Source of the DNA: Kitasatospora sp. NBC_01287
GTDB taxonomy: Bacteria > Actinomycetota > Actinomycetes > Streptomycetales > Streptomycetaceae
Direction: 5' to 3'
DNA: 64,000 bases
NCBI RefSeq assembly: GCF_026340565.1
Contig: NZ_JAPEPB010000001.1
Coordinates: 5,494,501 to 5,558,500, forward strand
Part shown: positions 7,566 to 18,153 of the stretch, piece by piece
How the letters are laid out: each line of letters starts with the position of its first letter
Position numbering within the stretch: the first letter of the stretch is position 1
The notes under the pieces: model-generated
What the model was told of the DNA's origin: nothing
The model's input: the letters and a program-made list of their open reading frames with translations, nothing else
The model's database searches: none
Translations under genes and position numbers: made by a program

Positions 7566-9245
7566 ATGGGACACGTCGAGATTTCACATCTGGAGTACTA
7601 CCTGCCGGACGGGCGGGTGCTGTTCGACGACGCGTCCTTCCGGGTCGGAGAGGGCTCCGCGGTCGCCCTGGTGGGTGCCAACGGCGCCGGAAAGACCACG
7701 CTGCTCCGGATGATCGCCGGGGACACCCAGCCGCACGGCGGGACGGTGACGGTGACCGGCGGGCTCGGCGTGATGCGCCAGTTCGTCGGCACCACCGGGC
7801 GTGAGGACCCGCGGGACGCCGAGGAGCGTTCCGGGCCGGGGGCGCTGCCGCCGGACGCCTCGGTGCGGGACCTGTTGGTCTCGGTCGCCCCGCAGCGGAT
7901 CGCGGTGGCCGCCAAGGCGGTGGACGCGGCCGAACTGGCGATGATGGCGCAGGACGACGAGAAGTCGCAGATGGGCTACGCCCAGGCGCTCTCCGACTGG
8001 GCCGATGCCGGCGGTTACGACTACGAGACCGACTGGGACGTCTGCACCATGGCGGCCCTGGGGATGCCCTTCGACCGGGCCCAGTTCCGCGGCCTGAACA
8101 CCCTCTCCGGCGGTGAGCAGAAGCGGCTGGTGCTGGAGTGCCTGCTGCGCGGCCCCGAGGAGGTGCTGCTGCTCGACGAGCCGGACAACTACCTCGACGT
8201 GCCGGGCAAGCGCTGGCTGGAGGAGGCCATCAAGGCCAGCCCCAAGACGGTGCTCTACATCTCGCACGACCGCGAGCTGCTCTCCCGGACCGCGGACAAG
8301 ATCATCAGTGTCGAGTCGGGCTTCGGCGGTGGTGGCAGCAGCGTGTGGGTGCACGGCGGCGGCTTCGACTCCTTCCACGAGGCCCGCAAGGAGCGCTTCG
8401 CCCGCTTCGAGGAGCTCGGCCGCCGCTGGGACGAGGAGCACGCCAAGCTGAAGAAGCTGGTGGTCAACCTGCGCCAGGCGGCTTCGGTCAGCCACGCGCT
8501 GGCCACCCGCTACGCGGCCGCGCAGACCCGGCTGAAGAAGTTCGAGGAGGCCGGCCGGCCTGAGGAGCCGCCGCGCGAGCAGAACATCACCATGCGGCTC
8601 AAGGGCGGCCGCACCGGCGTGCGGGCGCTCACCATCGAGGGCCTGGAACTGACCGGCCTGATGCGGCCCTTCGACCTGGAGGTCTACTACGGCCAGCGGG
8701 TCGCGGTGCTCGGCTCCAACGGGTCCGGCAAGTCGCACTTCCTGCGGCTGCTGGCCGGCGACGCGACGGTGCGGCACACCGGGGGCTTCAAGCTCGGTGC
8801 CCGGGTGGTGCCGGGCCACTTCCGCCAGACCCACGCCCACCCCGAACTGCTCGGCCGCACGGTGCGCTCGATCATCGAGCAGGAGCACGCGCTCAGCCGG
8901 GGCGCCGCGATGGGGGCGCTGCGCCGCTACGAGCTGGACAAGCAGGAGGAGCAGAAGTTCGAGTCGCTCTCCGGCGGCCAGCAGGCCCGGTTGATGATCC
9001 TCAAGCTGGAGCTCTCCGGCGTCACCGCGCTGCTGCTCGACGAGCCGACCGACAACCTCGACCTCGACAGCGCCGAGGCGCTGCAGGAGGGGCTGGAGGC
9101 CTTCGACGGCACGGTGCTCTGCGTCACGCACGACCGCTGGTTCGCCAAGACCTTCGACCGCTTCCTGGTCTTCGGCGCCGACGGGCGGGTCTACGAGGCG
9201 CCGGAGCCGGTCTGGGACGAGGCCCGGGTGCGCCGCGAGCGCTGA
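7566..9245 (+). CDS. ABC-F family ATPase
   Basis: A soluble tandem ATPase with no membrane segments, of the ABC-F type that acts on the ribosome. It has 559 residues. NBD1 has Walker A GANGAGKT (about 36-43), signature LSGGEQKR and Walker B VLLLDEPDNYLD. The inter-domain linker (about 250-340, charged and helical, with KLKKLVVNLRQ) corresponds to the P-site tRNA interaction motif. NBD2 has GSNGSGKS, LSGGQQAR and ALLLDEPTDNLD. Both Walker B motifs keep the catalytic Glu. Family members are translation factors or antibiotic-resistance proteins; the location amid ribosomal genes favours a housekeeping role. It starts at ATG 7566, 43 bases after truA. Confidence 0.93.
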   Translation: MGHVEISHLEYYLPDGRVLFDDASFRVGEGSAVALVGANGAGKTTLLRMIAGDTQPHGGTVTVTGGLGVMRQFVGTTGREDPRDAEERSGPGALPPDASVRDLLVSVAPQRIAVAAKAVDAAELAMMAQDDEKSQMGYAQALSDWADAGGYDYETDWDVCTMAALGMPFDRAQFRGLNTLSGGEQKRLVLECLLRGPEEVLLLDEPDNYLDVPGKRWLEEAIKASPKTVLYISHDRELLSRTADKIISVESGFGGGGSSVWVHGGGFDSFHEARKERFARFEELGRRWDEEHAKLKKLVVNLRQAASVSHALATRYAAAQTRLKKFEEAGRPEEPPREQNITMRLKGGRTGVRALTIEGLELTGLMRPFDLEVYYGQRVAVLGSNGSGKSHFLRLLAGDATVRHTGGFKLGARVVPGHFRQTHAHPELLGRTVRSIIEQEHALSRGAAMGALRRYELDKQEEQKFESLSGGQQARLMILKLELSGVTALLLDEPTDNLDLDSAEALQEGLEAFDGTVLCVTHDRWFAKTFDRFLVFGADGRVYEAPEPVWDEARVRRER

Positions 9246-9261
9246 CGGACCCTCCACGGGT

Positions 9262-9291
9262 TTGGAGCTCGCACCCGGTAGCGGGTACTGT
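9262..9291 (+). promoter_or_regulatory. Candidate promoter for rplM-rpsI
   Basis: TTGGAG (9262-9267), 18 bases, then TACTGT (9286-9291) resembles a vegetative promoter. Transcription from here would leave a leader of about 170 bases before rplM, long enough for autogenous control by a ribosomal protein. The assignment rests on pattern matching only. No other gene occupies the 221-base gap. Confidence 0.45.
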
Positions 9292-9466
9292 GGGCCCTTG
9301 TTGTGCGTATTGGCTCGCTCCATCTCACGTGAGAGGTCGGTACGCCGGAGATGCCAGGCCGATGACCAGCGGCTCCCCTTGAATTGCGTCCAAGTGGAGC
9401 CAGGCTGATCTCCTCGTCCAGGTGCTCCTGTCAGGACTCACTCACTGAAAAGCGAAGGCTACGACC

Positions 9467-9910
9467 GTGCGTACGTACAGCCCCAAGCCCGGCGACGTCC
9501 AGCGTCAGTGGCACGTCATCGACGCCAACGACGTCGTGCTCGGCCGCCTGGCCTCCCAGGCCGCCAACCTCCTCCGGGGTAAGCACAAGGCGATCTACGC
9601 GCCGCACGTTGACACTGGTGACTTCGTCATCATCATCAACGCCGACAAGGTGCACCTGTCCGGTAACAAGAAGTCCCAGAAGCTGGCCTACCGCCACTCT
9701 GGCTTCCCGGGCGGTCTGCGTTCGGTGCGCTACGACGACCTGCTGGACAAGAACCCGGAGAAGGCCGTCGAGAAGGCCATCAAGGGCATGATCCCCAAGA
9801 ACAGCCTGGGCCGCCAGATGCTCTCCAAGCTGAAGGTCTACTCGGGCGACCAGCACCCGCACGCTGCCCAGCAGCCGGTGCCGTTCGAGATCACCCAGGT
9901 CGCGCAGTAA
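9467..9910 (+). CDS. rplM: Ribosomal protein L13
   Basis: Early-assembling 50S protein. It starts at GTG 9467 (VRTYSPKPGDVQRQWHVIDA), with GCGAAGG upstream. It has 147 residues and includes the conserved DVVLGRLASQAANLLRGKHK and GMIPKNSLGRQMLSKLKVY. It pairs with rpsI, 44 bases downstream, as in nearly all bacteria. Confidence 0.98.
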   Translation: MRTYSPKPGDVQRQWHVIDANDVVLGRLASQAANLLRGKHKAIYAPHVDTGDFVIIINADKVHLSGNKKSQKLAYRHSGFPGGLRSVRYDDLLDKNPEKAVEKAIKGMIPKNSLGRQMLSKLKVYSGDQHPHAAQQPVPFEITQVAQ

Positions 9911-9954
9911 TTCCGGCCACCAAGCCCCTTAACTAAGAAAAGCTGAGGAACATC

Positions 9955-10467
9955 GTGGCCGAGAACGCTGCCATCGAGACCCCCCTGGACATCGAGGTCG
10001 ACGAGGAGTACACCGAGTACACCTCCGAGGACACCGAGTCCTACTCCACCGAGTCGCTGGCCGGCCGCTTCAGCGAGGCCGTCCCCGGCGCCGGCCTCGG
10101 CCGTCGCAAGGAGGCGATCGCCCGCGTGCGCATCGTCCCCGGTACCGGCCAGTGGAAGATCAACGGTCGCACCCTGGAGAACTACTTCCCCAACAAGGTG
10201 CACCAGCAGACCGTGAACGAGCCCTTCAAGCTCCTTGAGCTGGACGGCCGTTACGACGTCATCGCGCGCATCGCGGGCGGCGGCGTCTCCGGTCAGGCCT
10301 ACGCGCTGCGCCTCGGCGTGGCCCGCGCCCTGAACGAGGCGGACGTGGACAACAACCGCGCCGCCCTCAAGAAGGCCGGCTTCCTGATGCGTGACGCCCG
10401 TGCCGTCGAGCGCAAGAAGGCCGGTCTCAAGAAGGCCCGCAAGGCCCCGCAGTACAGCAAGCGCTAG
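9955..10467 (+). CDS. rpsI: Ribosomal protein S9
   Basis: 30S head protein whose C-terminal KAPQYSKR tail reaches the P-site tRNA. It starts at GTG 9955. It has 170 residues; the first 45 or so are an acidic extension rich in Glu, Thr, Tyr and Ser that E. coli S9 lacks and that is common in streptomycetes. The core begins at GLGRRKEAIARVRIVPGTG. Two hairpins follow the stop. Confidence 0.98.
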   Translation: MAENAAIETPLDIEVDEEYTEYTSEDTESYSTESLAGRFSEAVPGAGLGRRKEAIARVRIVPGTGQWKINGRTLENYFPNKVHQQTVNEPFKLLELDGRYDVIARIAGGGVSGQAYALRLGVARALNEADVDNNRAALKKAGFLMRDARAVERKKAGLKKARKAPQYSKR

Positions 10468-10476
10468 TCACCCCCC

Positions 10477-10506
10477 GGGGTGCGTACCGCCCTTGGTGCG
10501 CACCCC
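10477..10506. terminator. First hairpin after rpsI
   Basis: The 8-bp arms GGGGTGCG (10477-10484) and CGCACCCC (10499-10506) start 9 bases past the rpsI stop. It is weaker than the hairpin that follows; together they form a tandem terminator. Confidence 0.55.
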
Positions 10507-10520
10507 GCAGGTGGGATCGA

Positions 10521-10551
10521 CGCCCCGGAGCACTTCATGTGCCCCGGGGCG
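10521..10551. terminator. Second hairpin after rpsI
   Basis: An 8-bp stem, one A/C mismatch and a further 4-bp stem enclose a 5-base loop (CGCCCCGG-A-GCAC paired across TTCAT). It is followed by TTGTG. It separates the ribosomal operon from glmM. Confidence 0.7.
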
Positions 10552-10647
10552 TTGTGCTCCCTGGACCGGTCAGGCGGCCAGGGACTCCTCCCCCACCGGT
10601 CGGCCCTGCCTCAGGCCGCGCCGGTGCCGGCAATGAAGGACGGGACT

Positions 10648-12018
10648 GTGGCACGACTCTTCGGTACGGATGGCGTACGCGGTGTGGCGAACATCGGTCT
10701 GACCGCCGAACTGGCGATCGGGCTGTCGATGGCCGCCGCGCACGTGCTCGGCGACGCGGGCGGCTTCGGCGGCCGGCGTCCGGTGGCGGTGGTCGGCCGT
10801 GACCCGCGCGCCTCGGGTGAGTTCCTGGAGGCGGCCGTGATCGCCGGGCTGGCGGGCTCCGGCGTCGACGTGCTGCGGGTCGGCGTGCTGCCCACACCCG
10901 CCGTGGCGTACCTGACCGGCGTGCTCGGCGCCGACTTCGGCGTGATGCTCTCGGCCAGTCACAACGCGATGCCCGACAACGGCATCAAGTTCCTGGCCCG
11001 CGGCGGCCACAAGCTGGACGACGCGATCGAGGACGCGATCGAGGCGGACTACCGGCACTACCTCTCGGGTGCCGAACCGGTGCGGGCGCGCCCCACCGGC
11101 AGCGCGGTCGGCCGGGTGCACGAGTACACCGAGGGCTTCGACAAGTACGTGGCCCACCTGGTGGCCGTGCTGCCCAACCGGCTGGACGGCATCAAGGTGG
11201 TCATCGACGGCGCGCACGGCGCGGCCGCCCGGGTGGCCCCCGAGGCCTTCGCCCGGGCCGGCGCCGAGGTGGTCTACACGCTGGGTGCCGAGCCGACCGG
11301 GCTGAACATCAACGACGGCGTCGGCTCCACCCACCTGGCCGGGCTGCGCGAGGCGATGCGCGAGCACCAGGCGGACCTGGGCATCGCGCTGGACGGCGAC
11401 GCCGACCGCTGCCTGGCCGCCGACGCCGAGGGCGACGAGGTGGACGGCGACCAGATCATGGCGATCCTGGCGGTGGCCATGCGCGAGGCCGGCACCCTGC
11501 GCGGCAACACCGCGGTCGGCACCGTGATGGCCAACCTGGGCTTCAAGCTCGCCATGCAGCGCGAGGGGATCGAGCTGGTCGAGACGGGGGTGGGGGACCG
11601 CTACGTGCTGGAGGCGATGAAGGAGCACGGCTACGCGCTCGGCGGTGAGCAGTCGGGCCACGTGATCCTGCTGGACCACGCGACCACCGGCGACGGCACG
11701 CTGACCGGCCTGATGCTGGGTGCCCGGCTGGCCGCCACCAAGCAGCCGCTGGCCGACCTGGCCGCCGTGATGACCCGGCTGCCGCAGGTGCTGATCAACG
11801 TCAAGGGCGTGGACCGCGGCGCGGTGGCCGGCTGCGCCGAGCTGGCCGCGGCCGTCGCGCAGGCCGAGGCCGAACTCGGCAGCACCGGGCGGGTGCTGCT
11901 GCGCCCCTCGGGGACCGAGCCGGTGGTGCGGGTGATGGTCGAGGCGGCCGACCACGACCGGGCCGAGGCGGTGGCCGCGCGACTGGCGGCCGTGGTCAGC
12001 GAGCAGCTGGCGATCTGA
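10648..12018 (+). CDS. glmM: Phosphoglucosamine mutase
   Basis: Converts glucosamine-6-P to glucosamine-1-P on the way to UDP-GlcNAc. GTG 10648 (VARLFGTDGVRGVAN) is preferred because GAAGGA lies about six bases upstream; an in-frame ATG at 10633 is possible. It has 456 residues. The phosphoserine loop is MLSASHN, with Ser104 as the phosphorylated residue. The Mg-binding loop is DGDADR, the sugar-binding loop is GGEQSGH and the phosphate-binding loop is RPSGTEP. It lies close to glmS, the preceding step of the pathway, with coaA inserted in reverse between them. Confidence 0.96.
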   Translation: MARLFGTDGVRGVANIGLTAELAIGLSMAAAHVLGDAGGFGGRRPVAVVGRDPRASGEFLEAAVIAGLAGSGVDVLRVGVLPTPAVAYLTGVLGADFGVMLSASHNAMPDNGIKFLARGGHKLDDAIEDAIEADYRHYLSGAEPVRARPTGSAVGRVHEYTEGFDKYVAHLVAVLPNRLDGIKVVIDGAHGAAARVAPEAFARAGAEVVYTLGAEPTGLNINDGVGSTHLAGLREAMREHQADLGIALDGDADRCLAADAEGDEVDGDQIMAILAVAMREAGTLRGNTAVGTVMANLGFKLAMQREGIELVETGVGDRYVLEAMKEHGYALGGEQSGHVILLDHATTGDGTLTGLMLGARLAATKQPLADLAAVMTRLPQVLINVKGVDRGAVAGCAELAAAVAQAEAELGSTGRVLLRPSGTEPVVRVMVEAADHDRAEAVAARLAAVVSEQLAI

Positions 12019-12021
12019 GTC

Positions 12022-12058
12022 GGCCGCTCCGGGCCCGGCCGCTCCGGGCCCGGTCGCT
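12022..12058. repeat. 15-bp tandem repeat between glmM and coaA
   Basis: GGCCGCTCCGGGCCC occurs twice head to tail (12022-12036 and 12037-12051), followed by a partial third copy. It occupies the junction of the convergent genes glmM and coaA. The unit is GC-rich and partly self-complementary, so it may help terminate transcription from both sides. Confidence 0.7.
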
Positions 12059-12078
12059 GACCACGCGTCAGGGCCGGC

Positions 12079-13077
12079 TCAGAGCTTGCGCAGGAGGGCG
12101 CGGCGGACCTTGTGGTCGGCGCCCTTCTGCAGCACCAGGGTGGCCCGGCCCCGGGTCGGCAGCACGTTCTCCAGCAGGTTGGGCTTGTTGATGGTGCGCC
12201 AGACCTGGCGGCCGTACTCCATCGCCTCCTCCTGCGGCACCTCGGTGAACCGGCGGAAGTAGGAGCTGGGGTCCAGGAAGGCGGTGTCCCGCAGCTTCTT
12301 GAAGCGGGACAGGTACCAGTTCTCGATGTCGTCGGTGCGGGCGTCGACGTAGATCGAGAAGTCGAAGTAGTCGGCCACCGCGAGCCGGGTGCGGCCGTCG
12401 TTGCCCGGTAGCGCCGGCTGCAGCACGTTCAGACCCTCGACGATCAGGATGTCCGGGCGCTGCACCACCAGGCGCTCGTCCGGCACGATGTCGTAGACCA
12501 GGTGCGAGTAGACCGGGGCCGAGACCTGCTCCTTGCCCGCCTTCACGTCCGCCACGAAGCGCATCAGCGCCCGGCGGTCGTAGGACTCGGGGAAGCCCTT
12601 GCGGGCCATCAGGCCGCGCCGGCGCAGCTCCGCGTTGGGCAGCAGGAACCCGTCGGTGGTGACCAGTTCGACCCGCGGGTGCTCGGGCCAGCGGGCCAGC
12701 AGCGCCTGCAGCAGGCGGGCGGTGGTGGACTTGCCGACCGCCACCGAGCCGGCCACCCCGATGATGAACGGGGTGCGGGTGCGCTCGGTGTCCGCGACGT
12801 CCAGGAAGGTGCCCAGCGCCCCGCGCAGCTCGTGGGTGGCGTGGATGTAGAGGTTGAGCAGCCGGGAGAGCGGCAGGTAGACGTCGCGGACCTCGTCCAG
12901 GTCCAGCGCTGTGCCCAGGCCGCGCAGCTGTTCCACCTCGGCCGCGCTGAGCGGCAAGGGGGTGCGGTCGCGCAGGGCGCTCCACTCGGCCCGGGAGAGG
13001 TCGACGTACGGCGACGGCGACGGGCTGGGCGTCGAGGGTGCGCCCTGGCTACAGAGTTCGGTCAGCACATGGTCCAT
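12079..13077 (-). CDS. coaA: Type I pantothenate kinase
   Basis: Phosphorylates pantothenate with ATP, the first step of coenzyme A synthesis. It has 332 residues on the reverse strand, starting MDHVLTELCSQ. The N-terminal 25 residues are Ser/Pro rich and variable. Homology then begins at PYVDLSRAEWSALR. The P-loop is GVAGSVAVGKST. The family signatures TTDGFLLPNAEL, FPESYD and PDILIVEGLNVLQ follow, and DYFDFSIYVDA is also present. It is convergent with glmM and divergent from glmS. Confidence 0.96.
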   Translation of the reverse strand: MDHVLTELCSQGAPSTPSPSPSPYVDLSRAEWSALRDRTPLPLSAAEVEQLRGLGTALDLDEVRDVYLPLSRLLNLYIHATHELRGALGTFLDVADTERTRTPFIIGVAGSVAVGKSTTARLLQALLARWPEHPRVELVTTDGFLLPNAELRRRGLMARKGFPESYDRRALMRFVADVKAGKEQVSAPVYSHLVYDIVPDERLVVQRPDILIVEGLNVLQPALPGNDGRTRLAVADYFDFSIYVDARTDDIENWYLSRFKKLRDTAFLDPSSYFRRFTEVPQEEAMEYGRQVWRTINKPNLLENVLPTRGRATLVLQKGADHKVRRALLRKL

Positions 13078-13161
13078 TGTGGGCCGTCCGGGGGCACCCG
13101 GGCGCTGTGGTGTCGGTCACGAGCTGTTGCCCCAAGGGTGGCCCCAGTGAAACTCAAGCGC

Positions 13162-13180
13162 CGCTTCTGATCAGGAAGCG
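13162..13180. promoter_or_regulatory. Small inverted repeat just upstream of glmS
   Basis: CGCTTC (13162-13167) and GAAGCG (13175-13180) flank TGATCAG. The repeat ends 17 bases before the glmS ATG, so it would lie in the 5' untranslated region or overlap the promoter. It could be a small operator or affect ribosome access. No regulator is inferred. Confidence 0.35.
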
Positions 13181-13197
13181 CCCTTATGCTGACATTT

Positions 13198-15054
<1,857 letters not shown>

Positions 15055-15075
15055 CCAGCCGTTATCGTCGGTCGG

Positions 15076-15444
15076 GTGATCATCGGAGTGGGTATCGACG
15101 TCGCCTCGATCGACCGGTTCACCGAGGCACTGGCGCGCACGCCGGCCCTCGGTGACCGGCTCTTCACCGCGGCCGAGCGGCTGCTGCCCTCGGGCCAGCA
15201 GCGCTCGGCCGCCTCCTTGGCCGCCCGCTTCGCGGCCAAGGAGGCACTGGCCAAGGCACTGGGGGCGCCGGCCGGGCTGGACTGGCACGACGCCGAGGTG
15301 CGCAGCGAGCCCTCGGGCCGGCCGACCCTGCACGTGCGCGGCACGGTGGCGGCCCGCGCGGCCGAACTCGGGGTGCGCTCCTGGCACCTGTCGCTGAGCC
15401 ATGACGCGGGCGTGGCCTCGGCGGTGGTCATCGCCGAGGGGTAG
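15076..15444 (+). CDS. acpS: Holo-[acyl-carrier-protein] synthase
   Basis: Transfers 4'-phosphopantetheine from CoA to acyl carrier proteins. It starts at GTG 15076, 21 bases after glmS. The 122-residue protein has the AcpS signatures GVGIDVASIDRF, with the Mg-binding Asp8, and RFAAKEALAKALG, with the catalytic-site Glu. It ends HLSLSHDAGVASAVVIAEG. It sits in the glmS-acpS-NAD(P)HX repair-alr order known in actinobacteria. Confidence 0.96.
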   Translation: MIIGVGIDVASIDRFTEALARTPALGDRLFTAAERLLPSGQQRSAASLAARFAAKEALAKALGAPAGLDWHDAEVRSEPSGRPTLHVRGTVAARAAELGVRSWHLSLSHDAGVASAVVIAEG

Positions 15445-15454
15445 CTTCGAGGGT

Positions 15455-16957
15455 ATGCGCCTAGCTCACACCGTCGCACAGGTCAGGGCCGCCGAGGCCG
15501 AACTCGCCGGGCAACCGCTGATGGACCGGGCGGTGGCCGGCCTCGCCGCCACCTGCGCCCGGCTGCTGACCCGCGGCAGCGGCCGGGTCTACGGCAGCCG
15601 GGTCCTGGTGCTCGCGGGCAGCGGCGACAACGGCGGTGACGCGCTCTTCGCCGGCGCCCGGCTGGCCCGGCGCGGGGCCGCGGTGACCGCCGTGCTGCTC
15701 AGCCCCGAGCGGGCGCACCCCGCGGCGCTGGCCGCGCTGCGGGCGGCGGGCGGCCGGGTGACGGCCGATCAGGACGCCGGCCTGGCCGCCTTCCGCCGCG
15801 CGGACCTGATCCTGGACGGCATCGTCGGGATCGGCGGCACCGGGCCGCTGCGCCCGGCCGCCGAGCCCTACGCCCGCGCGGCGCGCCGCGGCGCGCTGGT
15901 CGCGGTGGACCTGCCCAGCGGGGTGGACGCCGACACCGGGGAGGTGTCCGGGGTCGCGCTGCGAGCCGATCTGACCGTCACCTTCGGCACCTGCAAGCCC
16001 GGCCTGCTGATCGACCCGGGCGCCGAGTACGCCGGTGCCGTGCAGCTGGTGCCGATCGGGCTGCGGCCGCCCGCCGCGCCCGTCCAGGCCCTGCAGCACG
16101 ACGACCTGGCCGAGCTGCTGCCCCGGCCGGGGGCCGAGAGCGACAAGTACCGGCGCGGCGTGGTCGGGCTGCTGGCCGGCTCCGAGCGCTACCCGGGCGC
16201 CGCGCTGCTCGCCGTCGCCGGGGCGCTGCACGGCGGGGCCGGCGCGGTCCGCTACCAGGGCCGCCCGGCCGAGGAGGTGGTCCGCCGCCACCCCGAGGTC
16301 CTGCTCACCGCCGGGCGGGTGCAGGCCTGGGTGGTCGGCCCCGGCTCCGGTGACGACGTCGGCGAGGCGCTGGACGACGCGCTGGCCGCCGACGTGCCGG
16401 TGCTGGTGGACGCGGACGGCCTGACCGAGCTGGCCCGCCGCGGGCCGCGGGCGCTGGCCGACCGCACCGCGCCCACCCTGCTCACCCCGCACGCGGGCGA
16501 GGCGGCCCGACTGCTCGGCGGCCAGGTCAGCGCCGACCAGGTGGCCGCCGCCCGGCTGCGGCACGCCCGCGAGCTGGCCGCCCGCTACGGGGCCACCGTG
16601 CTGCTCAAGGGCTCGACCACGGTCGTCGCCCGGCCGGACGGCACCACCCGGGTGAACTCCACCGGCACCGCCTGGCTGGCCACCGCGGGCAGCGGCGACG
16701 TGCTGGCGGGCCTGGCCGGCGCGCTGCTCGCCGCCGGCCTGCCGCCCTTCGACGCCGCGCCGGCCGCCGCCTACCTGCACGGGCTGGCCGGCCGCTTGGC
16801 GGCGGGCGGACCGGCGGGCGGACCGGCGGGCGGACCGGCGGGCGGACCGGTGGGCGCGCCGGTCACCGCGAGCGAGATCGCGGCCGCGCTGCCCGCCGCC
16901 TGGCGGGACGCCGCGCAGGGGGGCCGGGCGGCCCGGCGCGCAGGTCTGGGAGACTGA
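15455..16957 (+). CDS. nnr: Bifunctional NAD(P)H-hydrate epimerase / ADP-dependent NAD(P)H-hydrate dehydratase
   Basis: Repairs hydrated NADH and NADPH. The ATG at 15455 (MRLAHTVAQVRAAEAEL) lies 10 bases after acpS. It has 500 residues. The N-terminal YjeF-N epimerase domain (about 1-215) has the GSGDNGGDALFAGARLARRG nucleotide loop. The C-terminal ribokinase-like dehydratase domain (about 225-500) has TPHAGEAARLL and the catalytic Asp in GSGDVLAGLAGALLAAG. Close to the C-terminus, codons 450-465 are a 12-bp tandem repeat encoding four Ala-Gly-Gly-Pro units. The repeat lies on a surface segment and is probably variable between strains. Confidence 0.93.
   Translation: MRLAHTVAQVRAAEAELAGQPLMDRAVAGLAATCARLLTRGSGRVYGSRVLVLAGSGDNGGDALFAGARLARRGAAVTAVLLSPERAHPAALAALRAAGGRVTADQDAGLAAFRRADLILDGIVGIGGTGPLRPAAEPYARAARRGALVAVDLPSGVDADTGEVSGVALRADLTVTFGTCKPGLLIDPGAEYAGAVQLVPIGLRPPAAPVQALQHDDLAELLPRPGAESDKYRRGVVGLLAGSERYPGAALLAVAGALHGGAGAVRYQGRPAEEVVRRHPEVLLTAGRVQAWVVGPGSGDDVGEALDDALAADVPVLVDADGLTELARRGPRALADRTAPTLLTPHAGEAARLLGGQVSADQVAAARLRHARELAARYGATVLLKGSTTVVARPDGTTRVNSTGTAWLATAGSGDVLAGLAGALLAAGLPPFDAAPAAAYLHGLAGRLAAGGPAGGPAGGPAGGPVGAPVTASEIAAALPAAWRDAAQGGRAARRAGLGD
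16802..16849 (+). repeat. In-frame 12-bp tandem repeat, four perfect copies
   Basis: GCGGGCGGACCG is repeated four times without change, inside the NAD(P)HX repair gene, followed by a diverged fifth unit. The 12-base period keeps frame (AGGP per unit). Such perfect runs usually arise by slippage and change copy number readily. Confidence 0.95.
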
Positions 16958-16962
16958 ACCCG

Positions 16963-18153
16963 ATGACAACTGCGAAGACGACCGGGACCACCATGCTCGC
17001 CGAAGGACTGCCCGCCGAGGCGACCATCGACCTGGCCGCGCTGCGCGGCAACCTCGCCGCGCTGCGTGAGCGGGCGCCGGGCGCCGCCGTGATGGCCGTG
17101 GTCAAGGCGGACGCCTACGGGCACGGCGCGCTGCCCTGCGCGCTGGAGGCGCTGGCCGCCGGGGTGCGCTGGCTCGGCACCGCCACCCCCGAGGAGGCGC
17201 TGGCGCTGCGTGCCGCCGGCATCGCCCCCGAGCAGGCCCGGATCCTGTGCTGGCTGTGGACACCCGGCGGCCCCTTCGCCCAGGCGGTGCGGGCCGGCAT
17301 CGACATCTCCGTCAGCGCACTGTGGGCGCTCACCGAGCTGGTCGACGCGGTGCGCGCCACCGGCGTGCCGGCCCGGGTCCACCTGAAGGCCGACACGGGC
17401 CTGGGCCGCAACGGCTGCCAGCCGCACGACTGGCCCGAGCTGGTGGCCGCCGCGCTGCGGGCGCAGGCCGAGGGGTTGCTCCAGGTGGTCGGCATCTGGT
17501 CGCACTTCGCCTGCGCCGACGAGCCGGGACACCCCTCGATCCGGGCCCAGCAGGAGCTCTTCGCCGCCATGCTGGCCCAGGCCGAGCGGGCCGGGGTGCG
17601 CCCCGAGGTCCGGCACCTCGCCAACTCGCCGGCCACCCTGCTGCTGCCGGAGAGCCACTACGACCTGGTCCGCACCGGCCTGGCGATGTACGGGGTGTCG
17701 CCGGTGCCCGAGGCGGGCACCCCGGCGGACTTCGGGCTGCGCCCGGTGATGTCGCTCTCCGCCCGGCTGGCGCTGGTCAAGCGGGTGCCCGGCGGGCACG
17801 GCGTCAGCTACGGCCACCGCTACCGCACCCCGGGCGAGACCACGCTGGGCCTGGTGCCGGTGGGCTACGCCGACGGCGTCCCGCGGCACGCCAGCAGCAC
17901 CGGACCGGTGCAGATCGGCGGCAAGTGGTACACGGTGGCCGGGCGGGTCGCGATGGACCAGTTCGTGGTGGACCTCGGTGGGGACGTGCCGGAGGTCGGC
18001 GAGGAGGTGCTGCTCTTCGGCAGCGGCGAGCGCGGTGAGCCGACCGCCGAGGACTGGGCGCGGGCCTGCGGGACGATCGCGTACGAGATCGTCACCCGGA
18101 TCAGCGCCCGGGTGCCCCGCCGCTACGTGGGCGGGTCCGGGGCGCGGCCGTGA
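16963..18153 (+). CDS. alr: Alanine racemase
   Basis: A PLP enzyme that makes D-alanine for peptidoglycan. It has 396 residues, starting MTTAKTTGTTMLAEG; the first 12 residues are variable. The N-terminal TIM barrel carries the PLP lysine Lys48 in AVVKADAYGHG. The C-terminal beta domain supplies the second catalytic base, the Tyr of HGVSYGHRYR. The substrate and dimer motif GRVAMDQFVVDLG is present. It begins 5 bases after the repair gene and its TGA overlaps the GTG of the hydrolase (GTGA), so the three genes are probably co-transcribed. Confidence 0.96.
   Translation: MTTAKTTGTTMLAEGLPAEATIDLAALRGNLAALRERAPGAAVMAVVKADAYGHGALPCALEALAAGVRWLGTATPEEALALRAAGIAPEQARILCWLWTPGGPFAQAVRAGIDISVSALWALTELVDAVRATGVPARVHLKADTGLGRNGCQPHDWPELVAAALRAQAEGLLQVVGIWSHFACADEPGHPSIRAQQELFAAMLAQAERAGVRPEVRHLANSPATLLLPESHYDLVRTGLAMYGVSPVPEAGTPADFGLRPVMSLSARLALVKRVPGGHGVSYGHRYRTPGETTLGLVPVGYADGVPRHASSTGPVQIGGKWYTVAGRVAMDQFVVDLGGDVPEVGEEVLLFGSGERGEPTAEDWARACGTIAYEIVTRISARVPRRYVGGSGARP

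Noticed and set aside
13186..13197. Earlier in-frame ATG for glmS
   Set aside because: GlmS needs Cys directly after the initiator Met as its glutaminase nucleophile; only ATG 13198 provides this.
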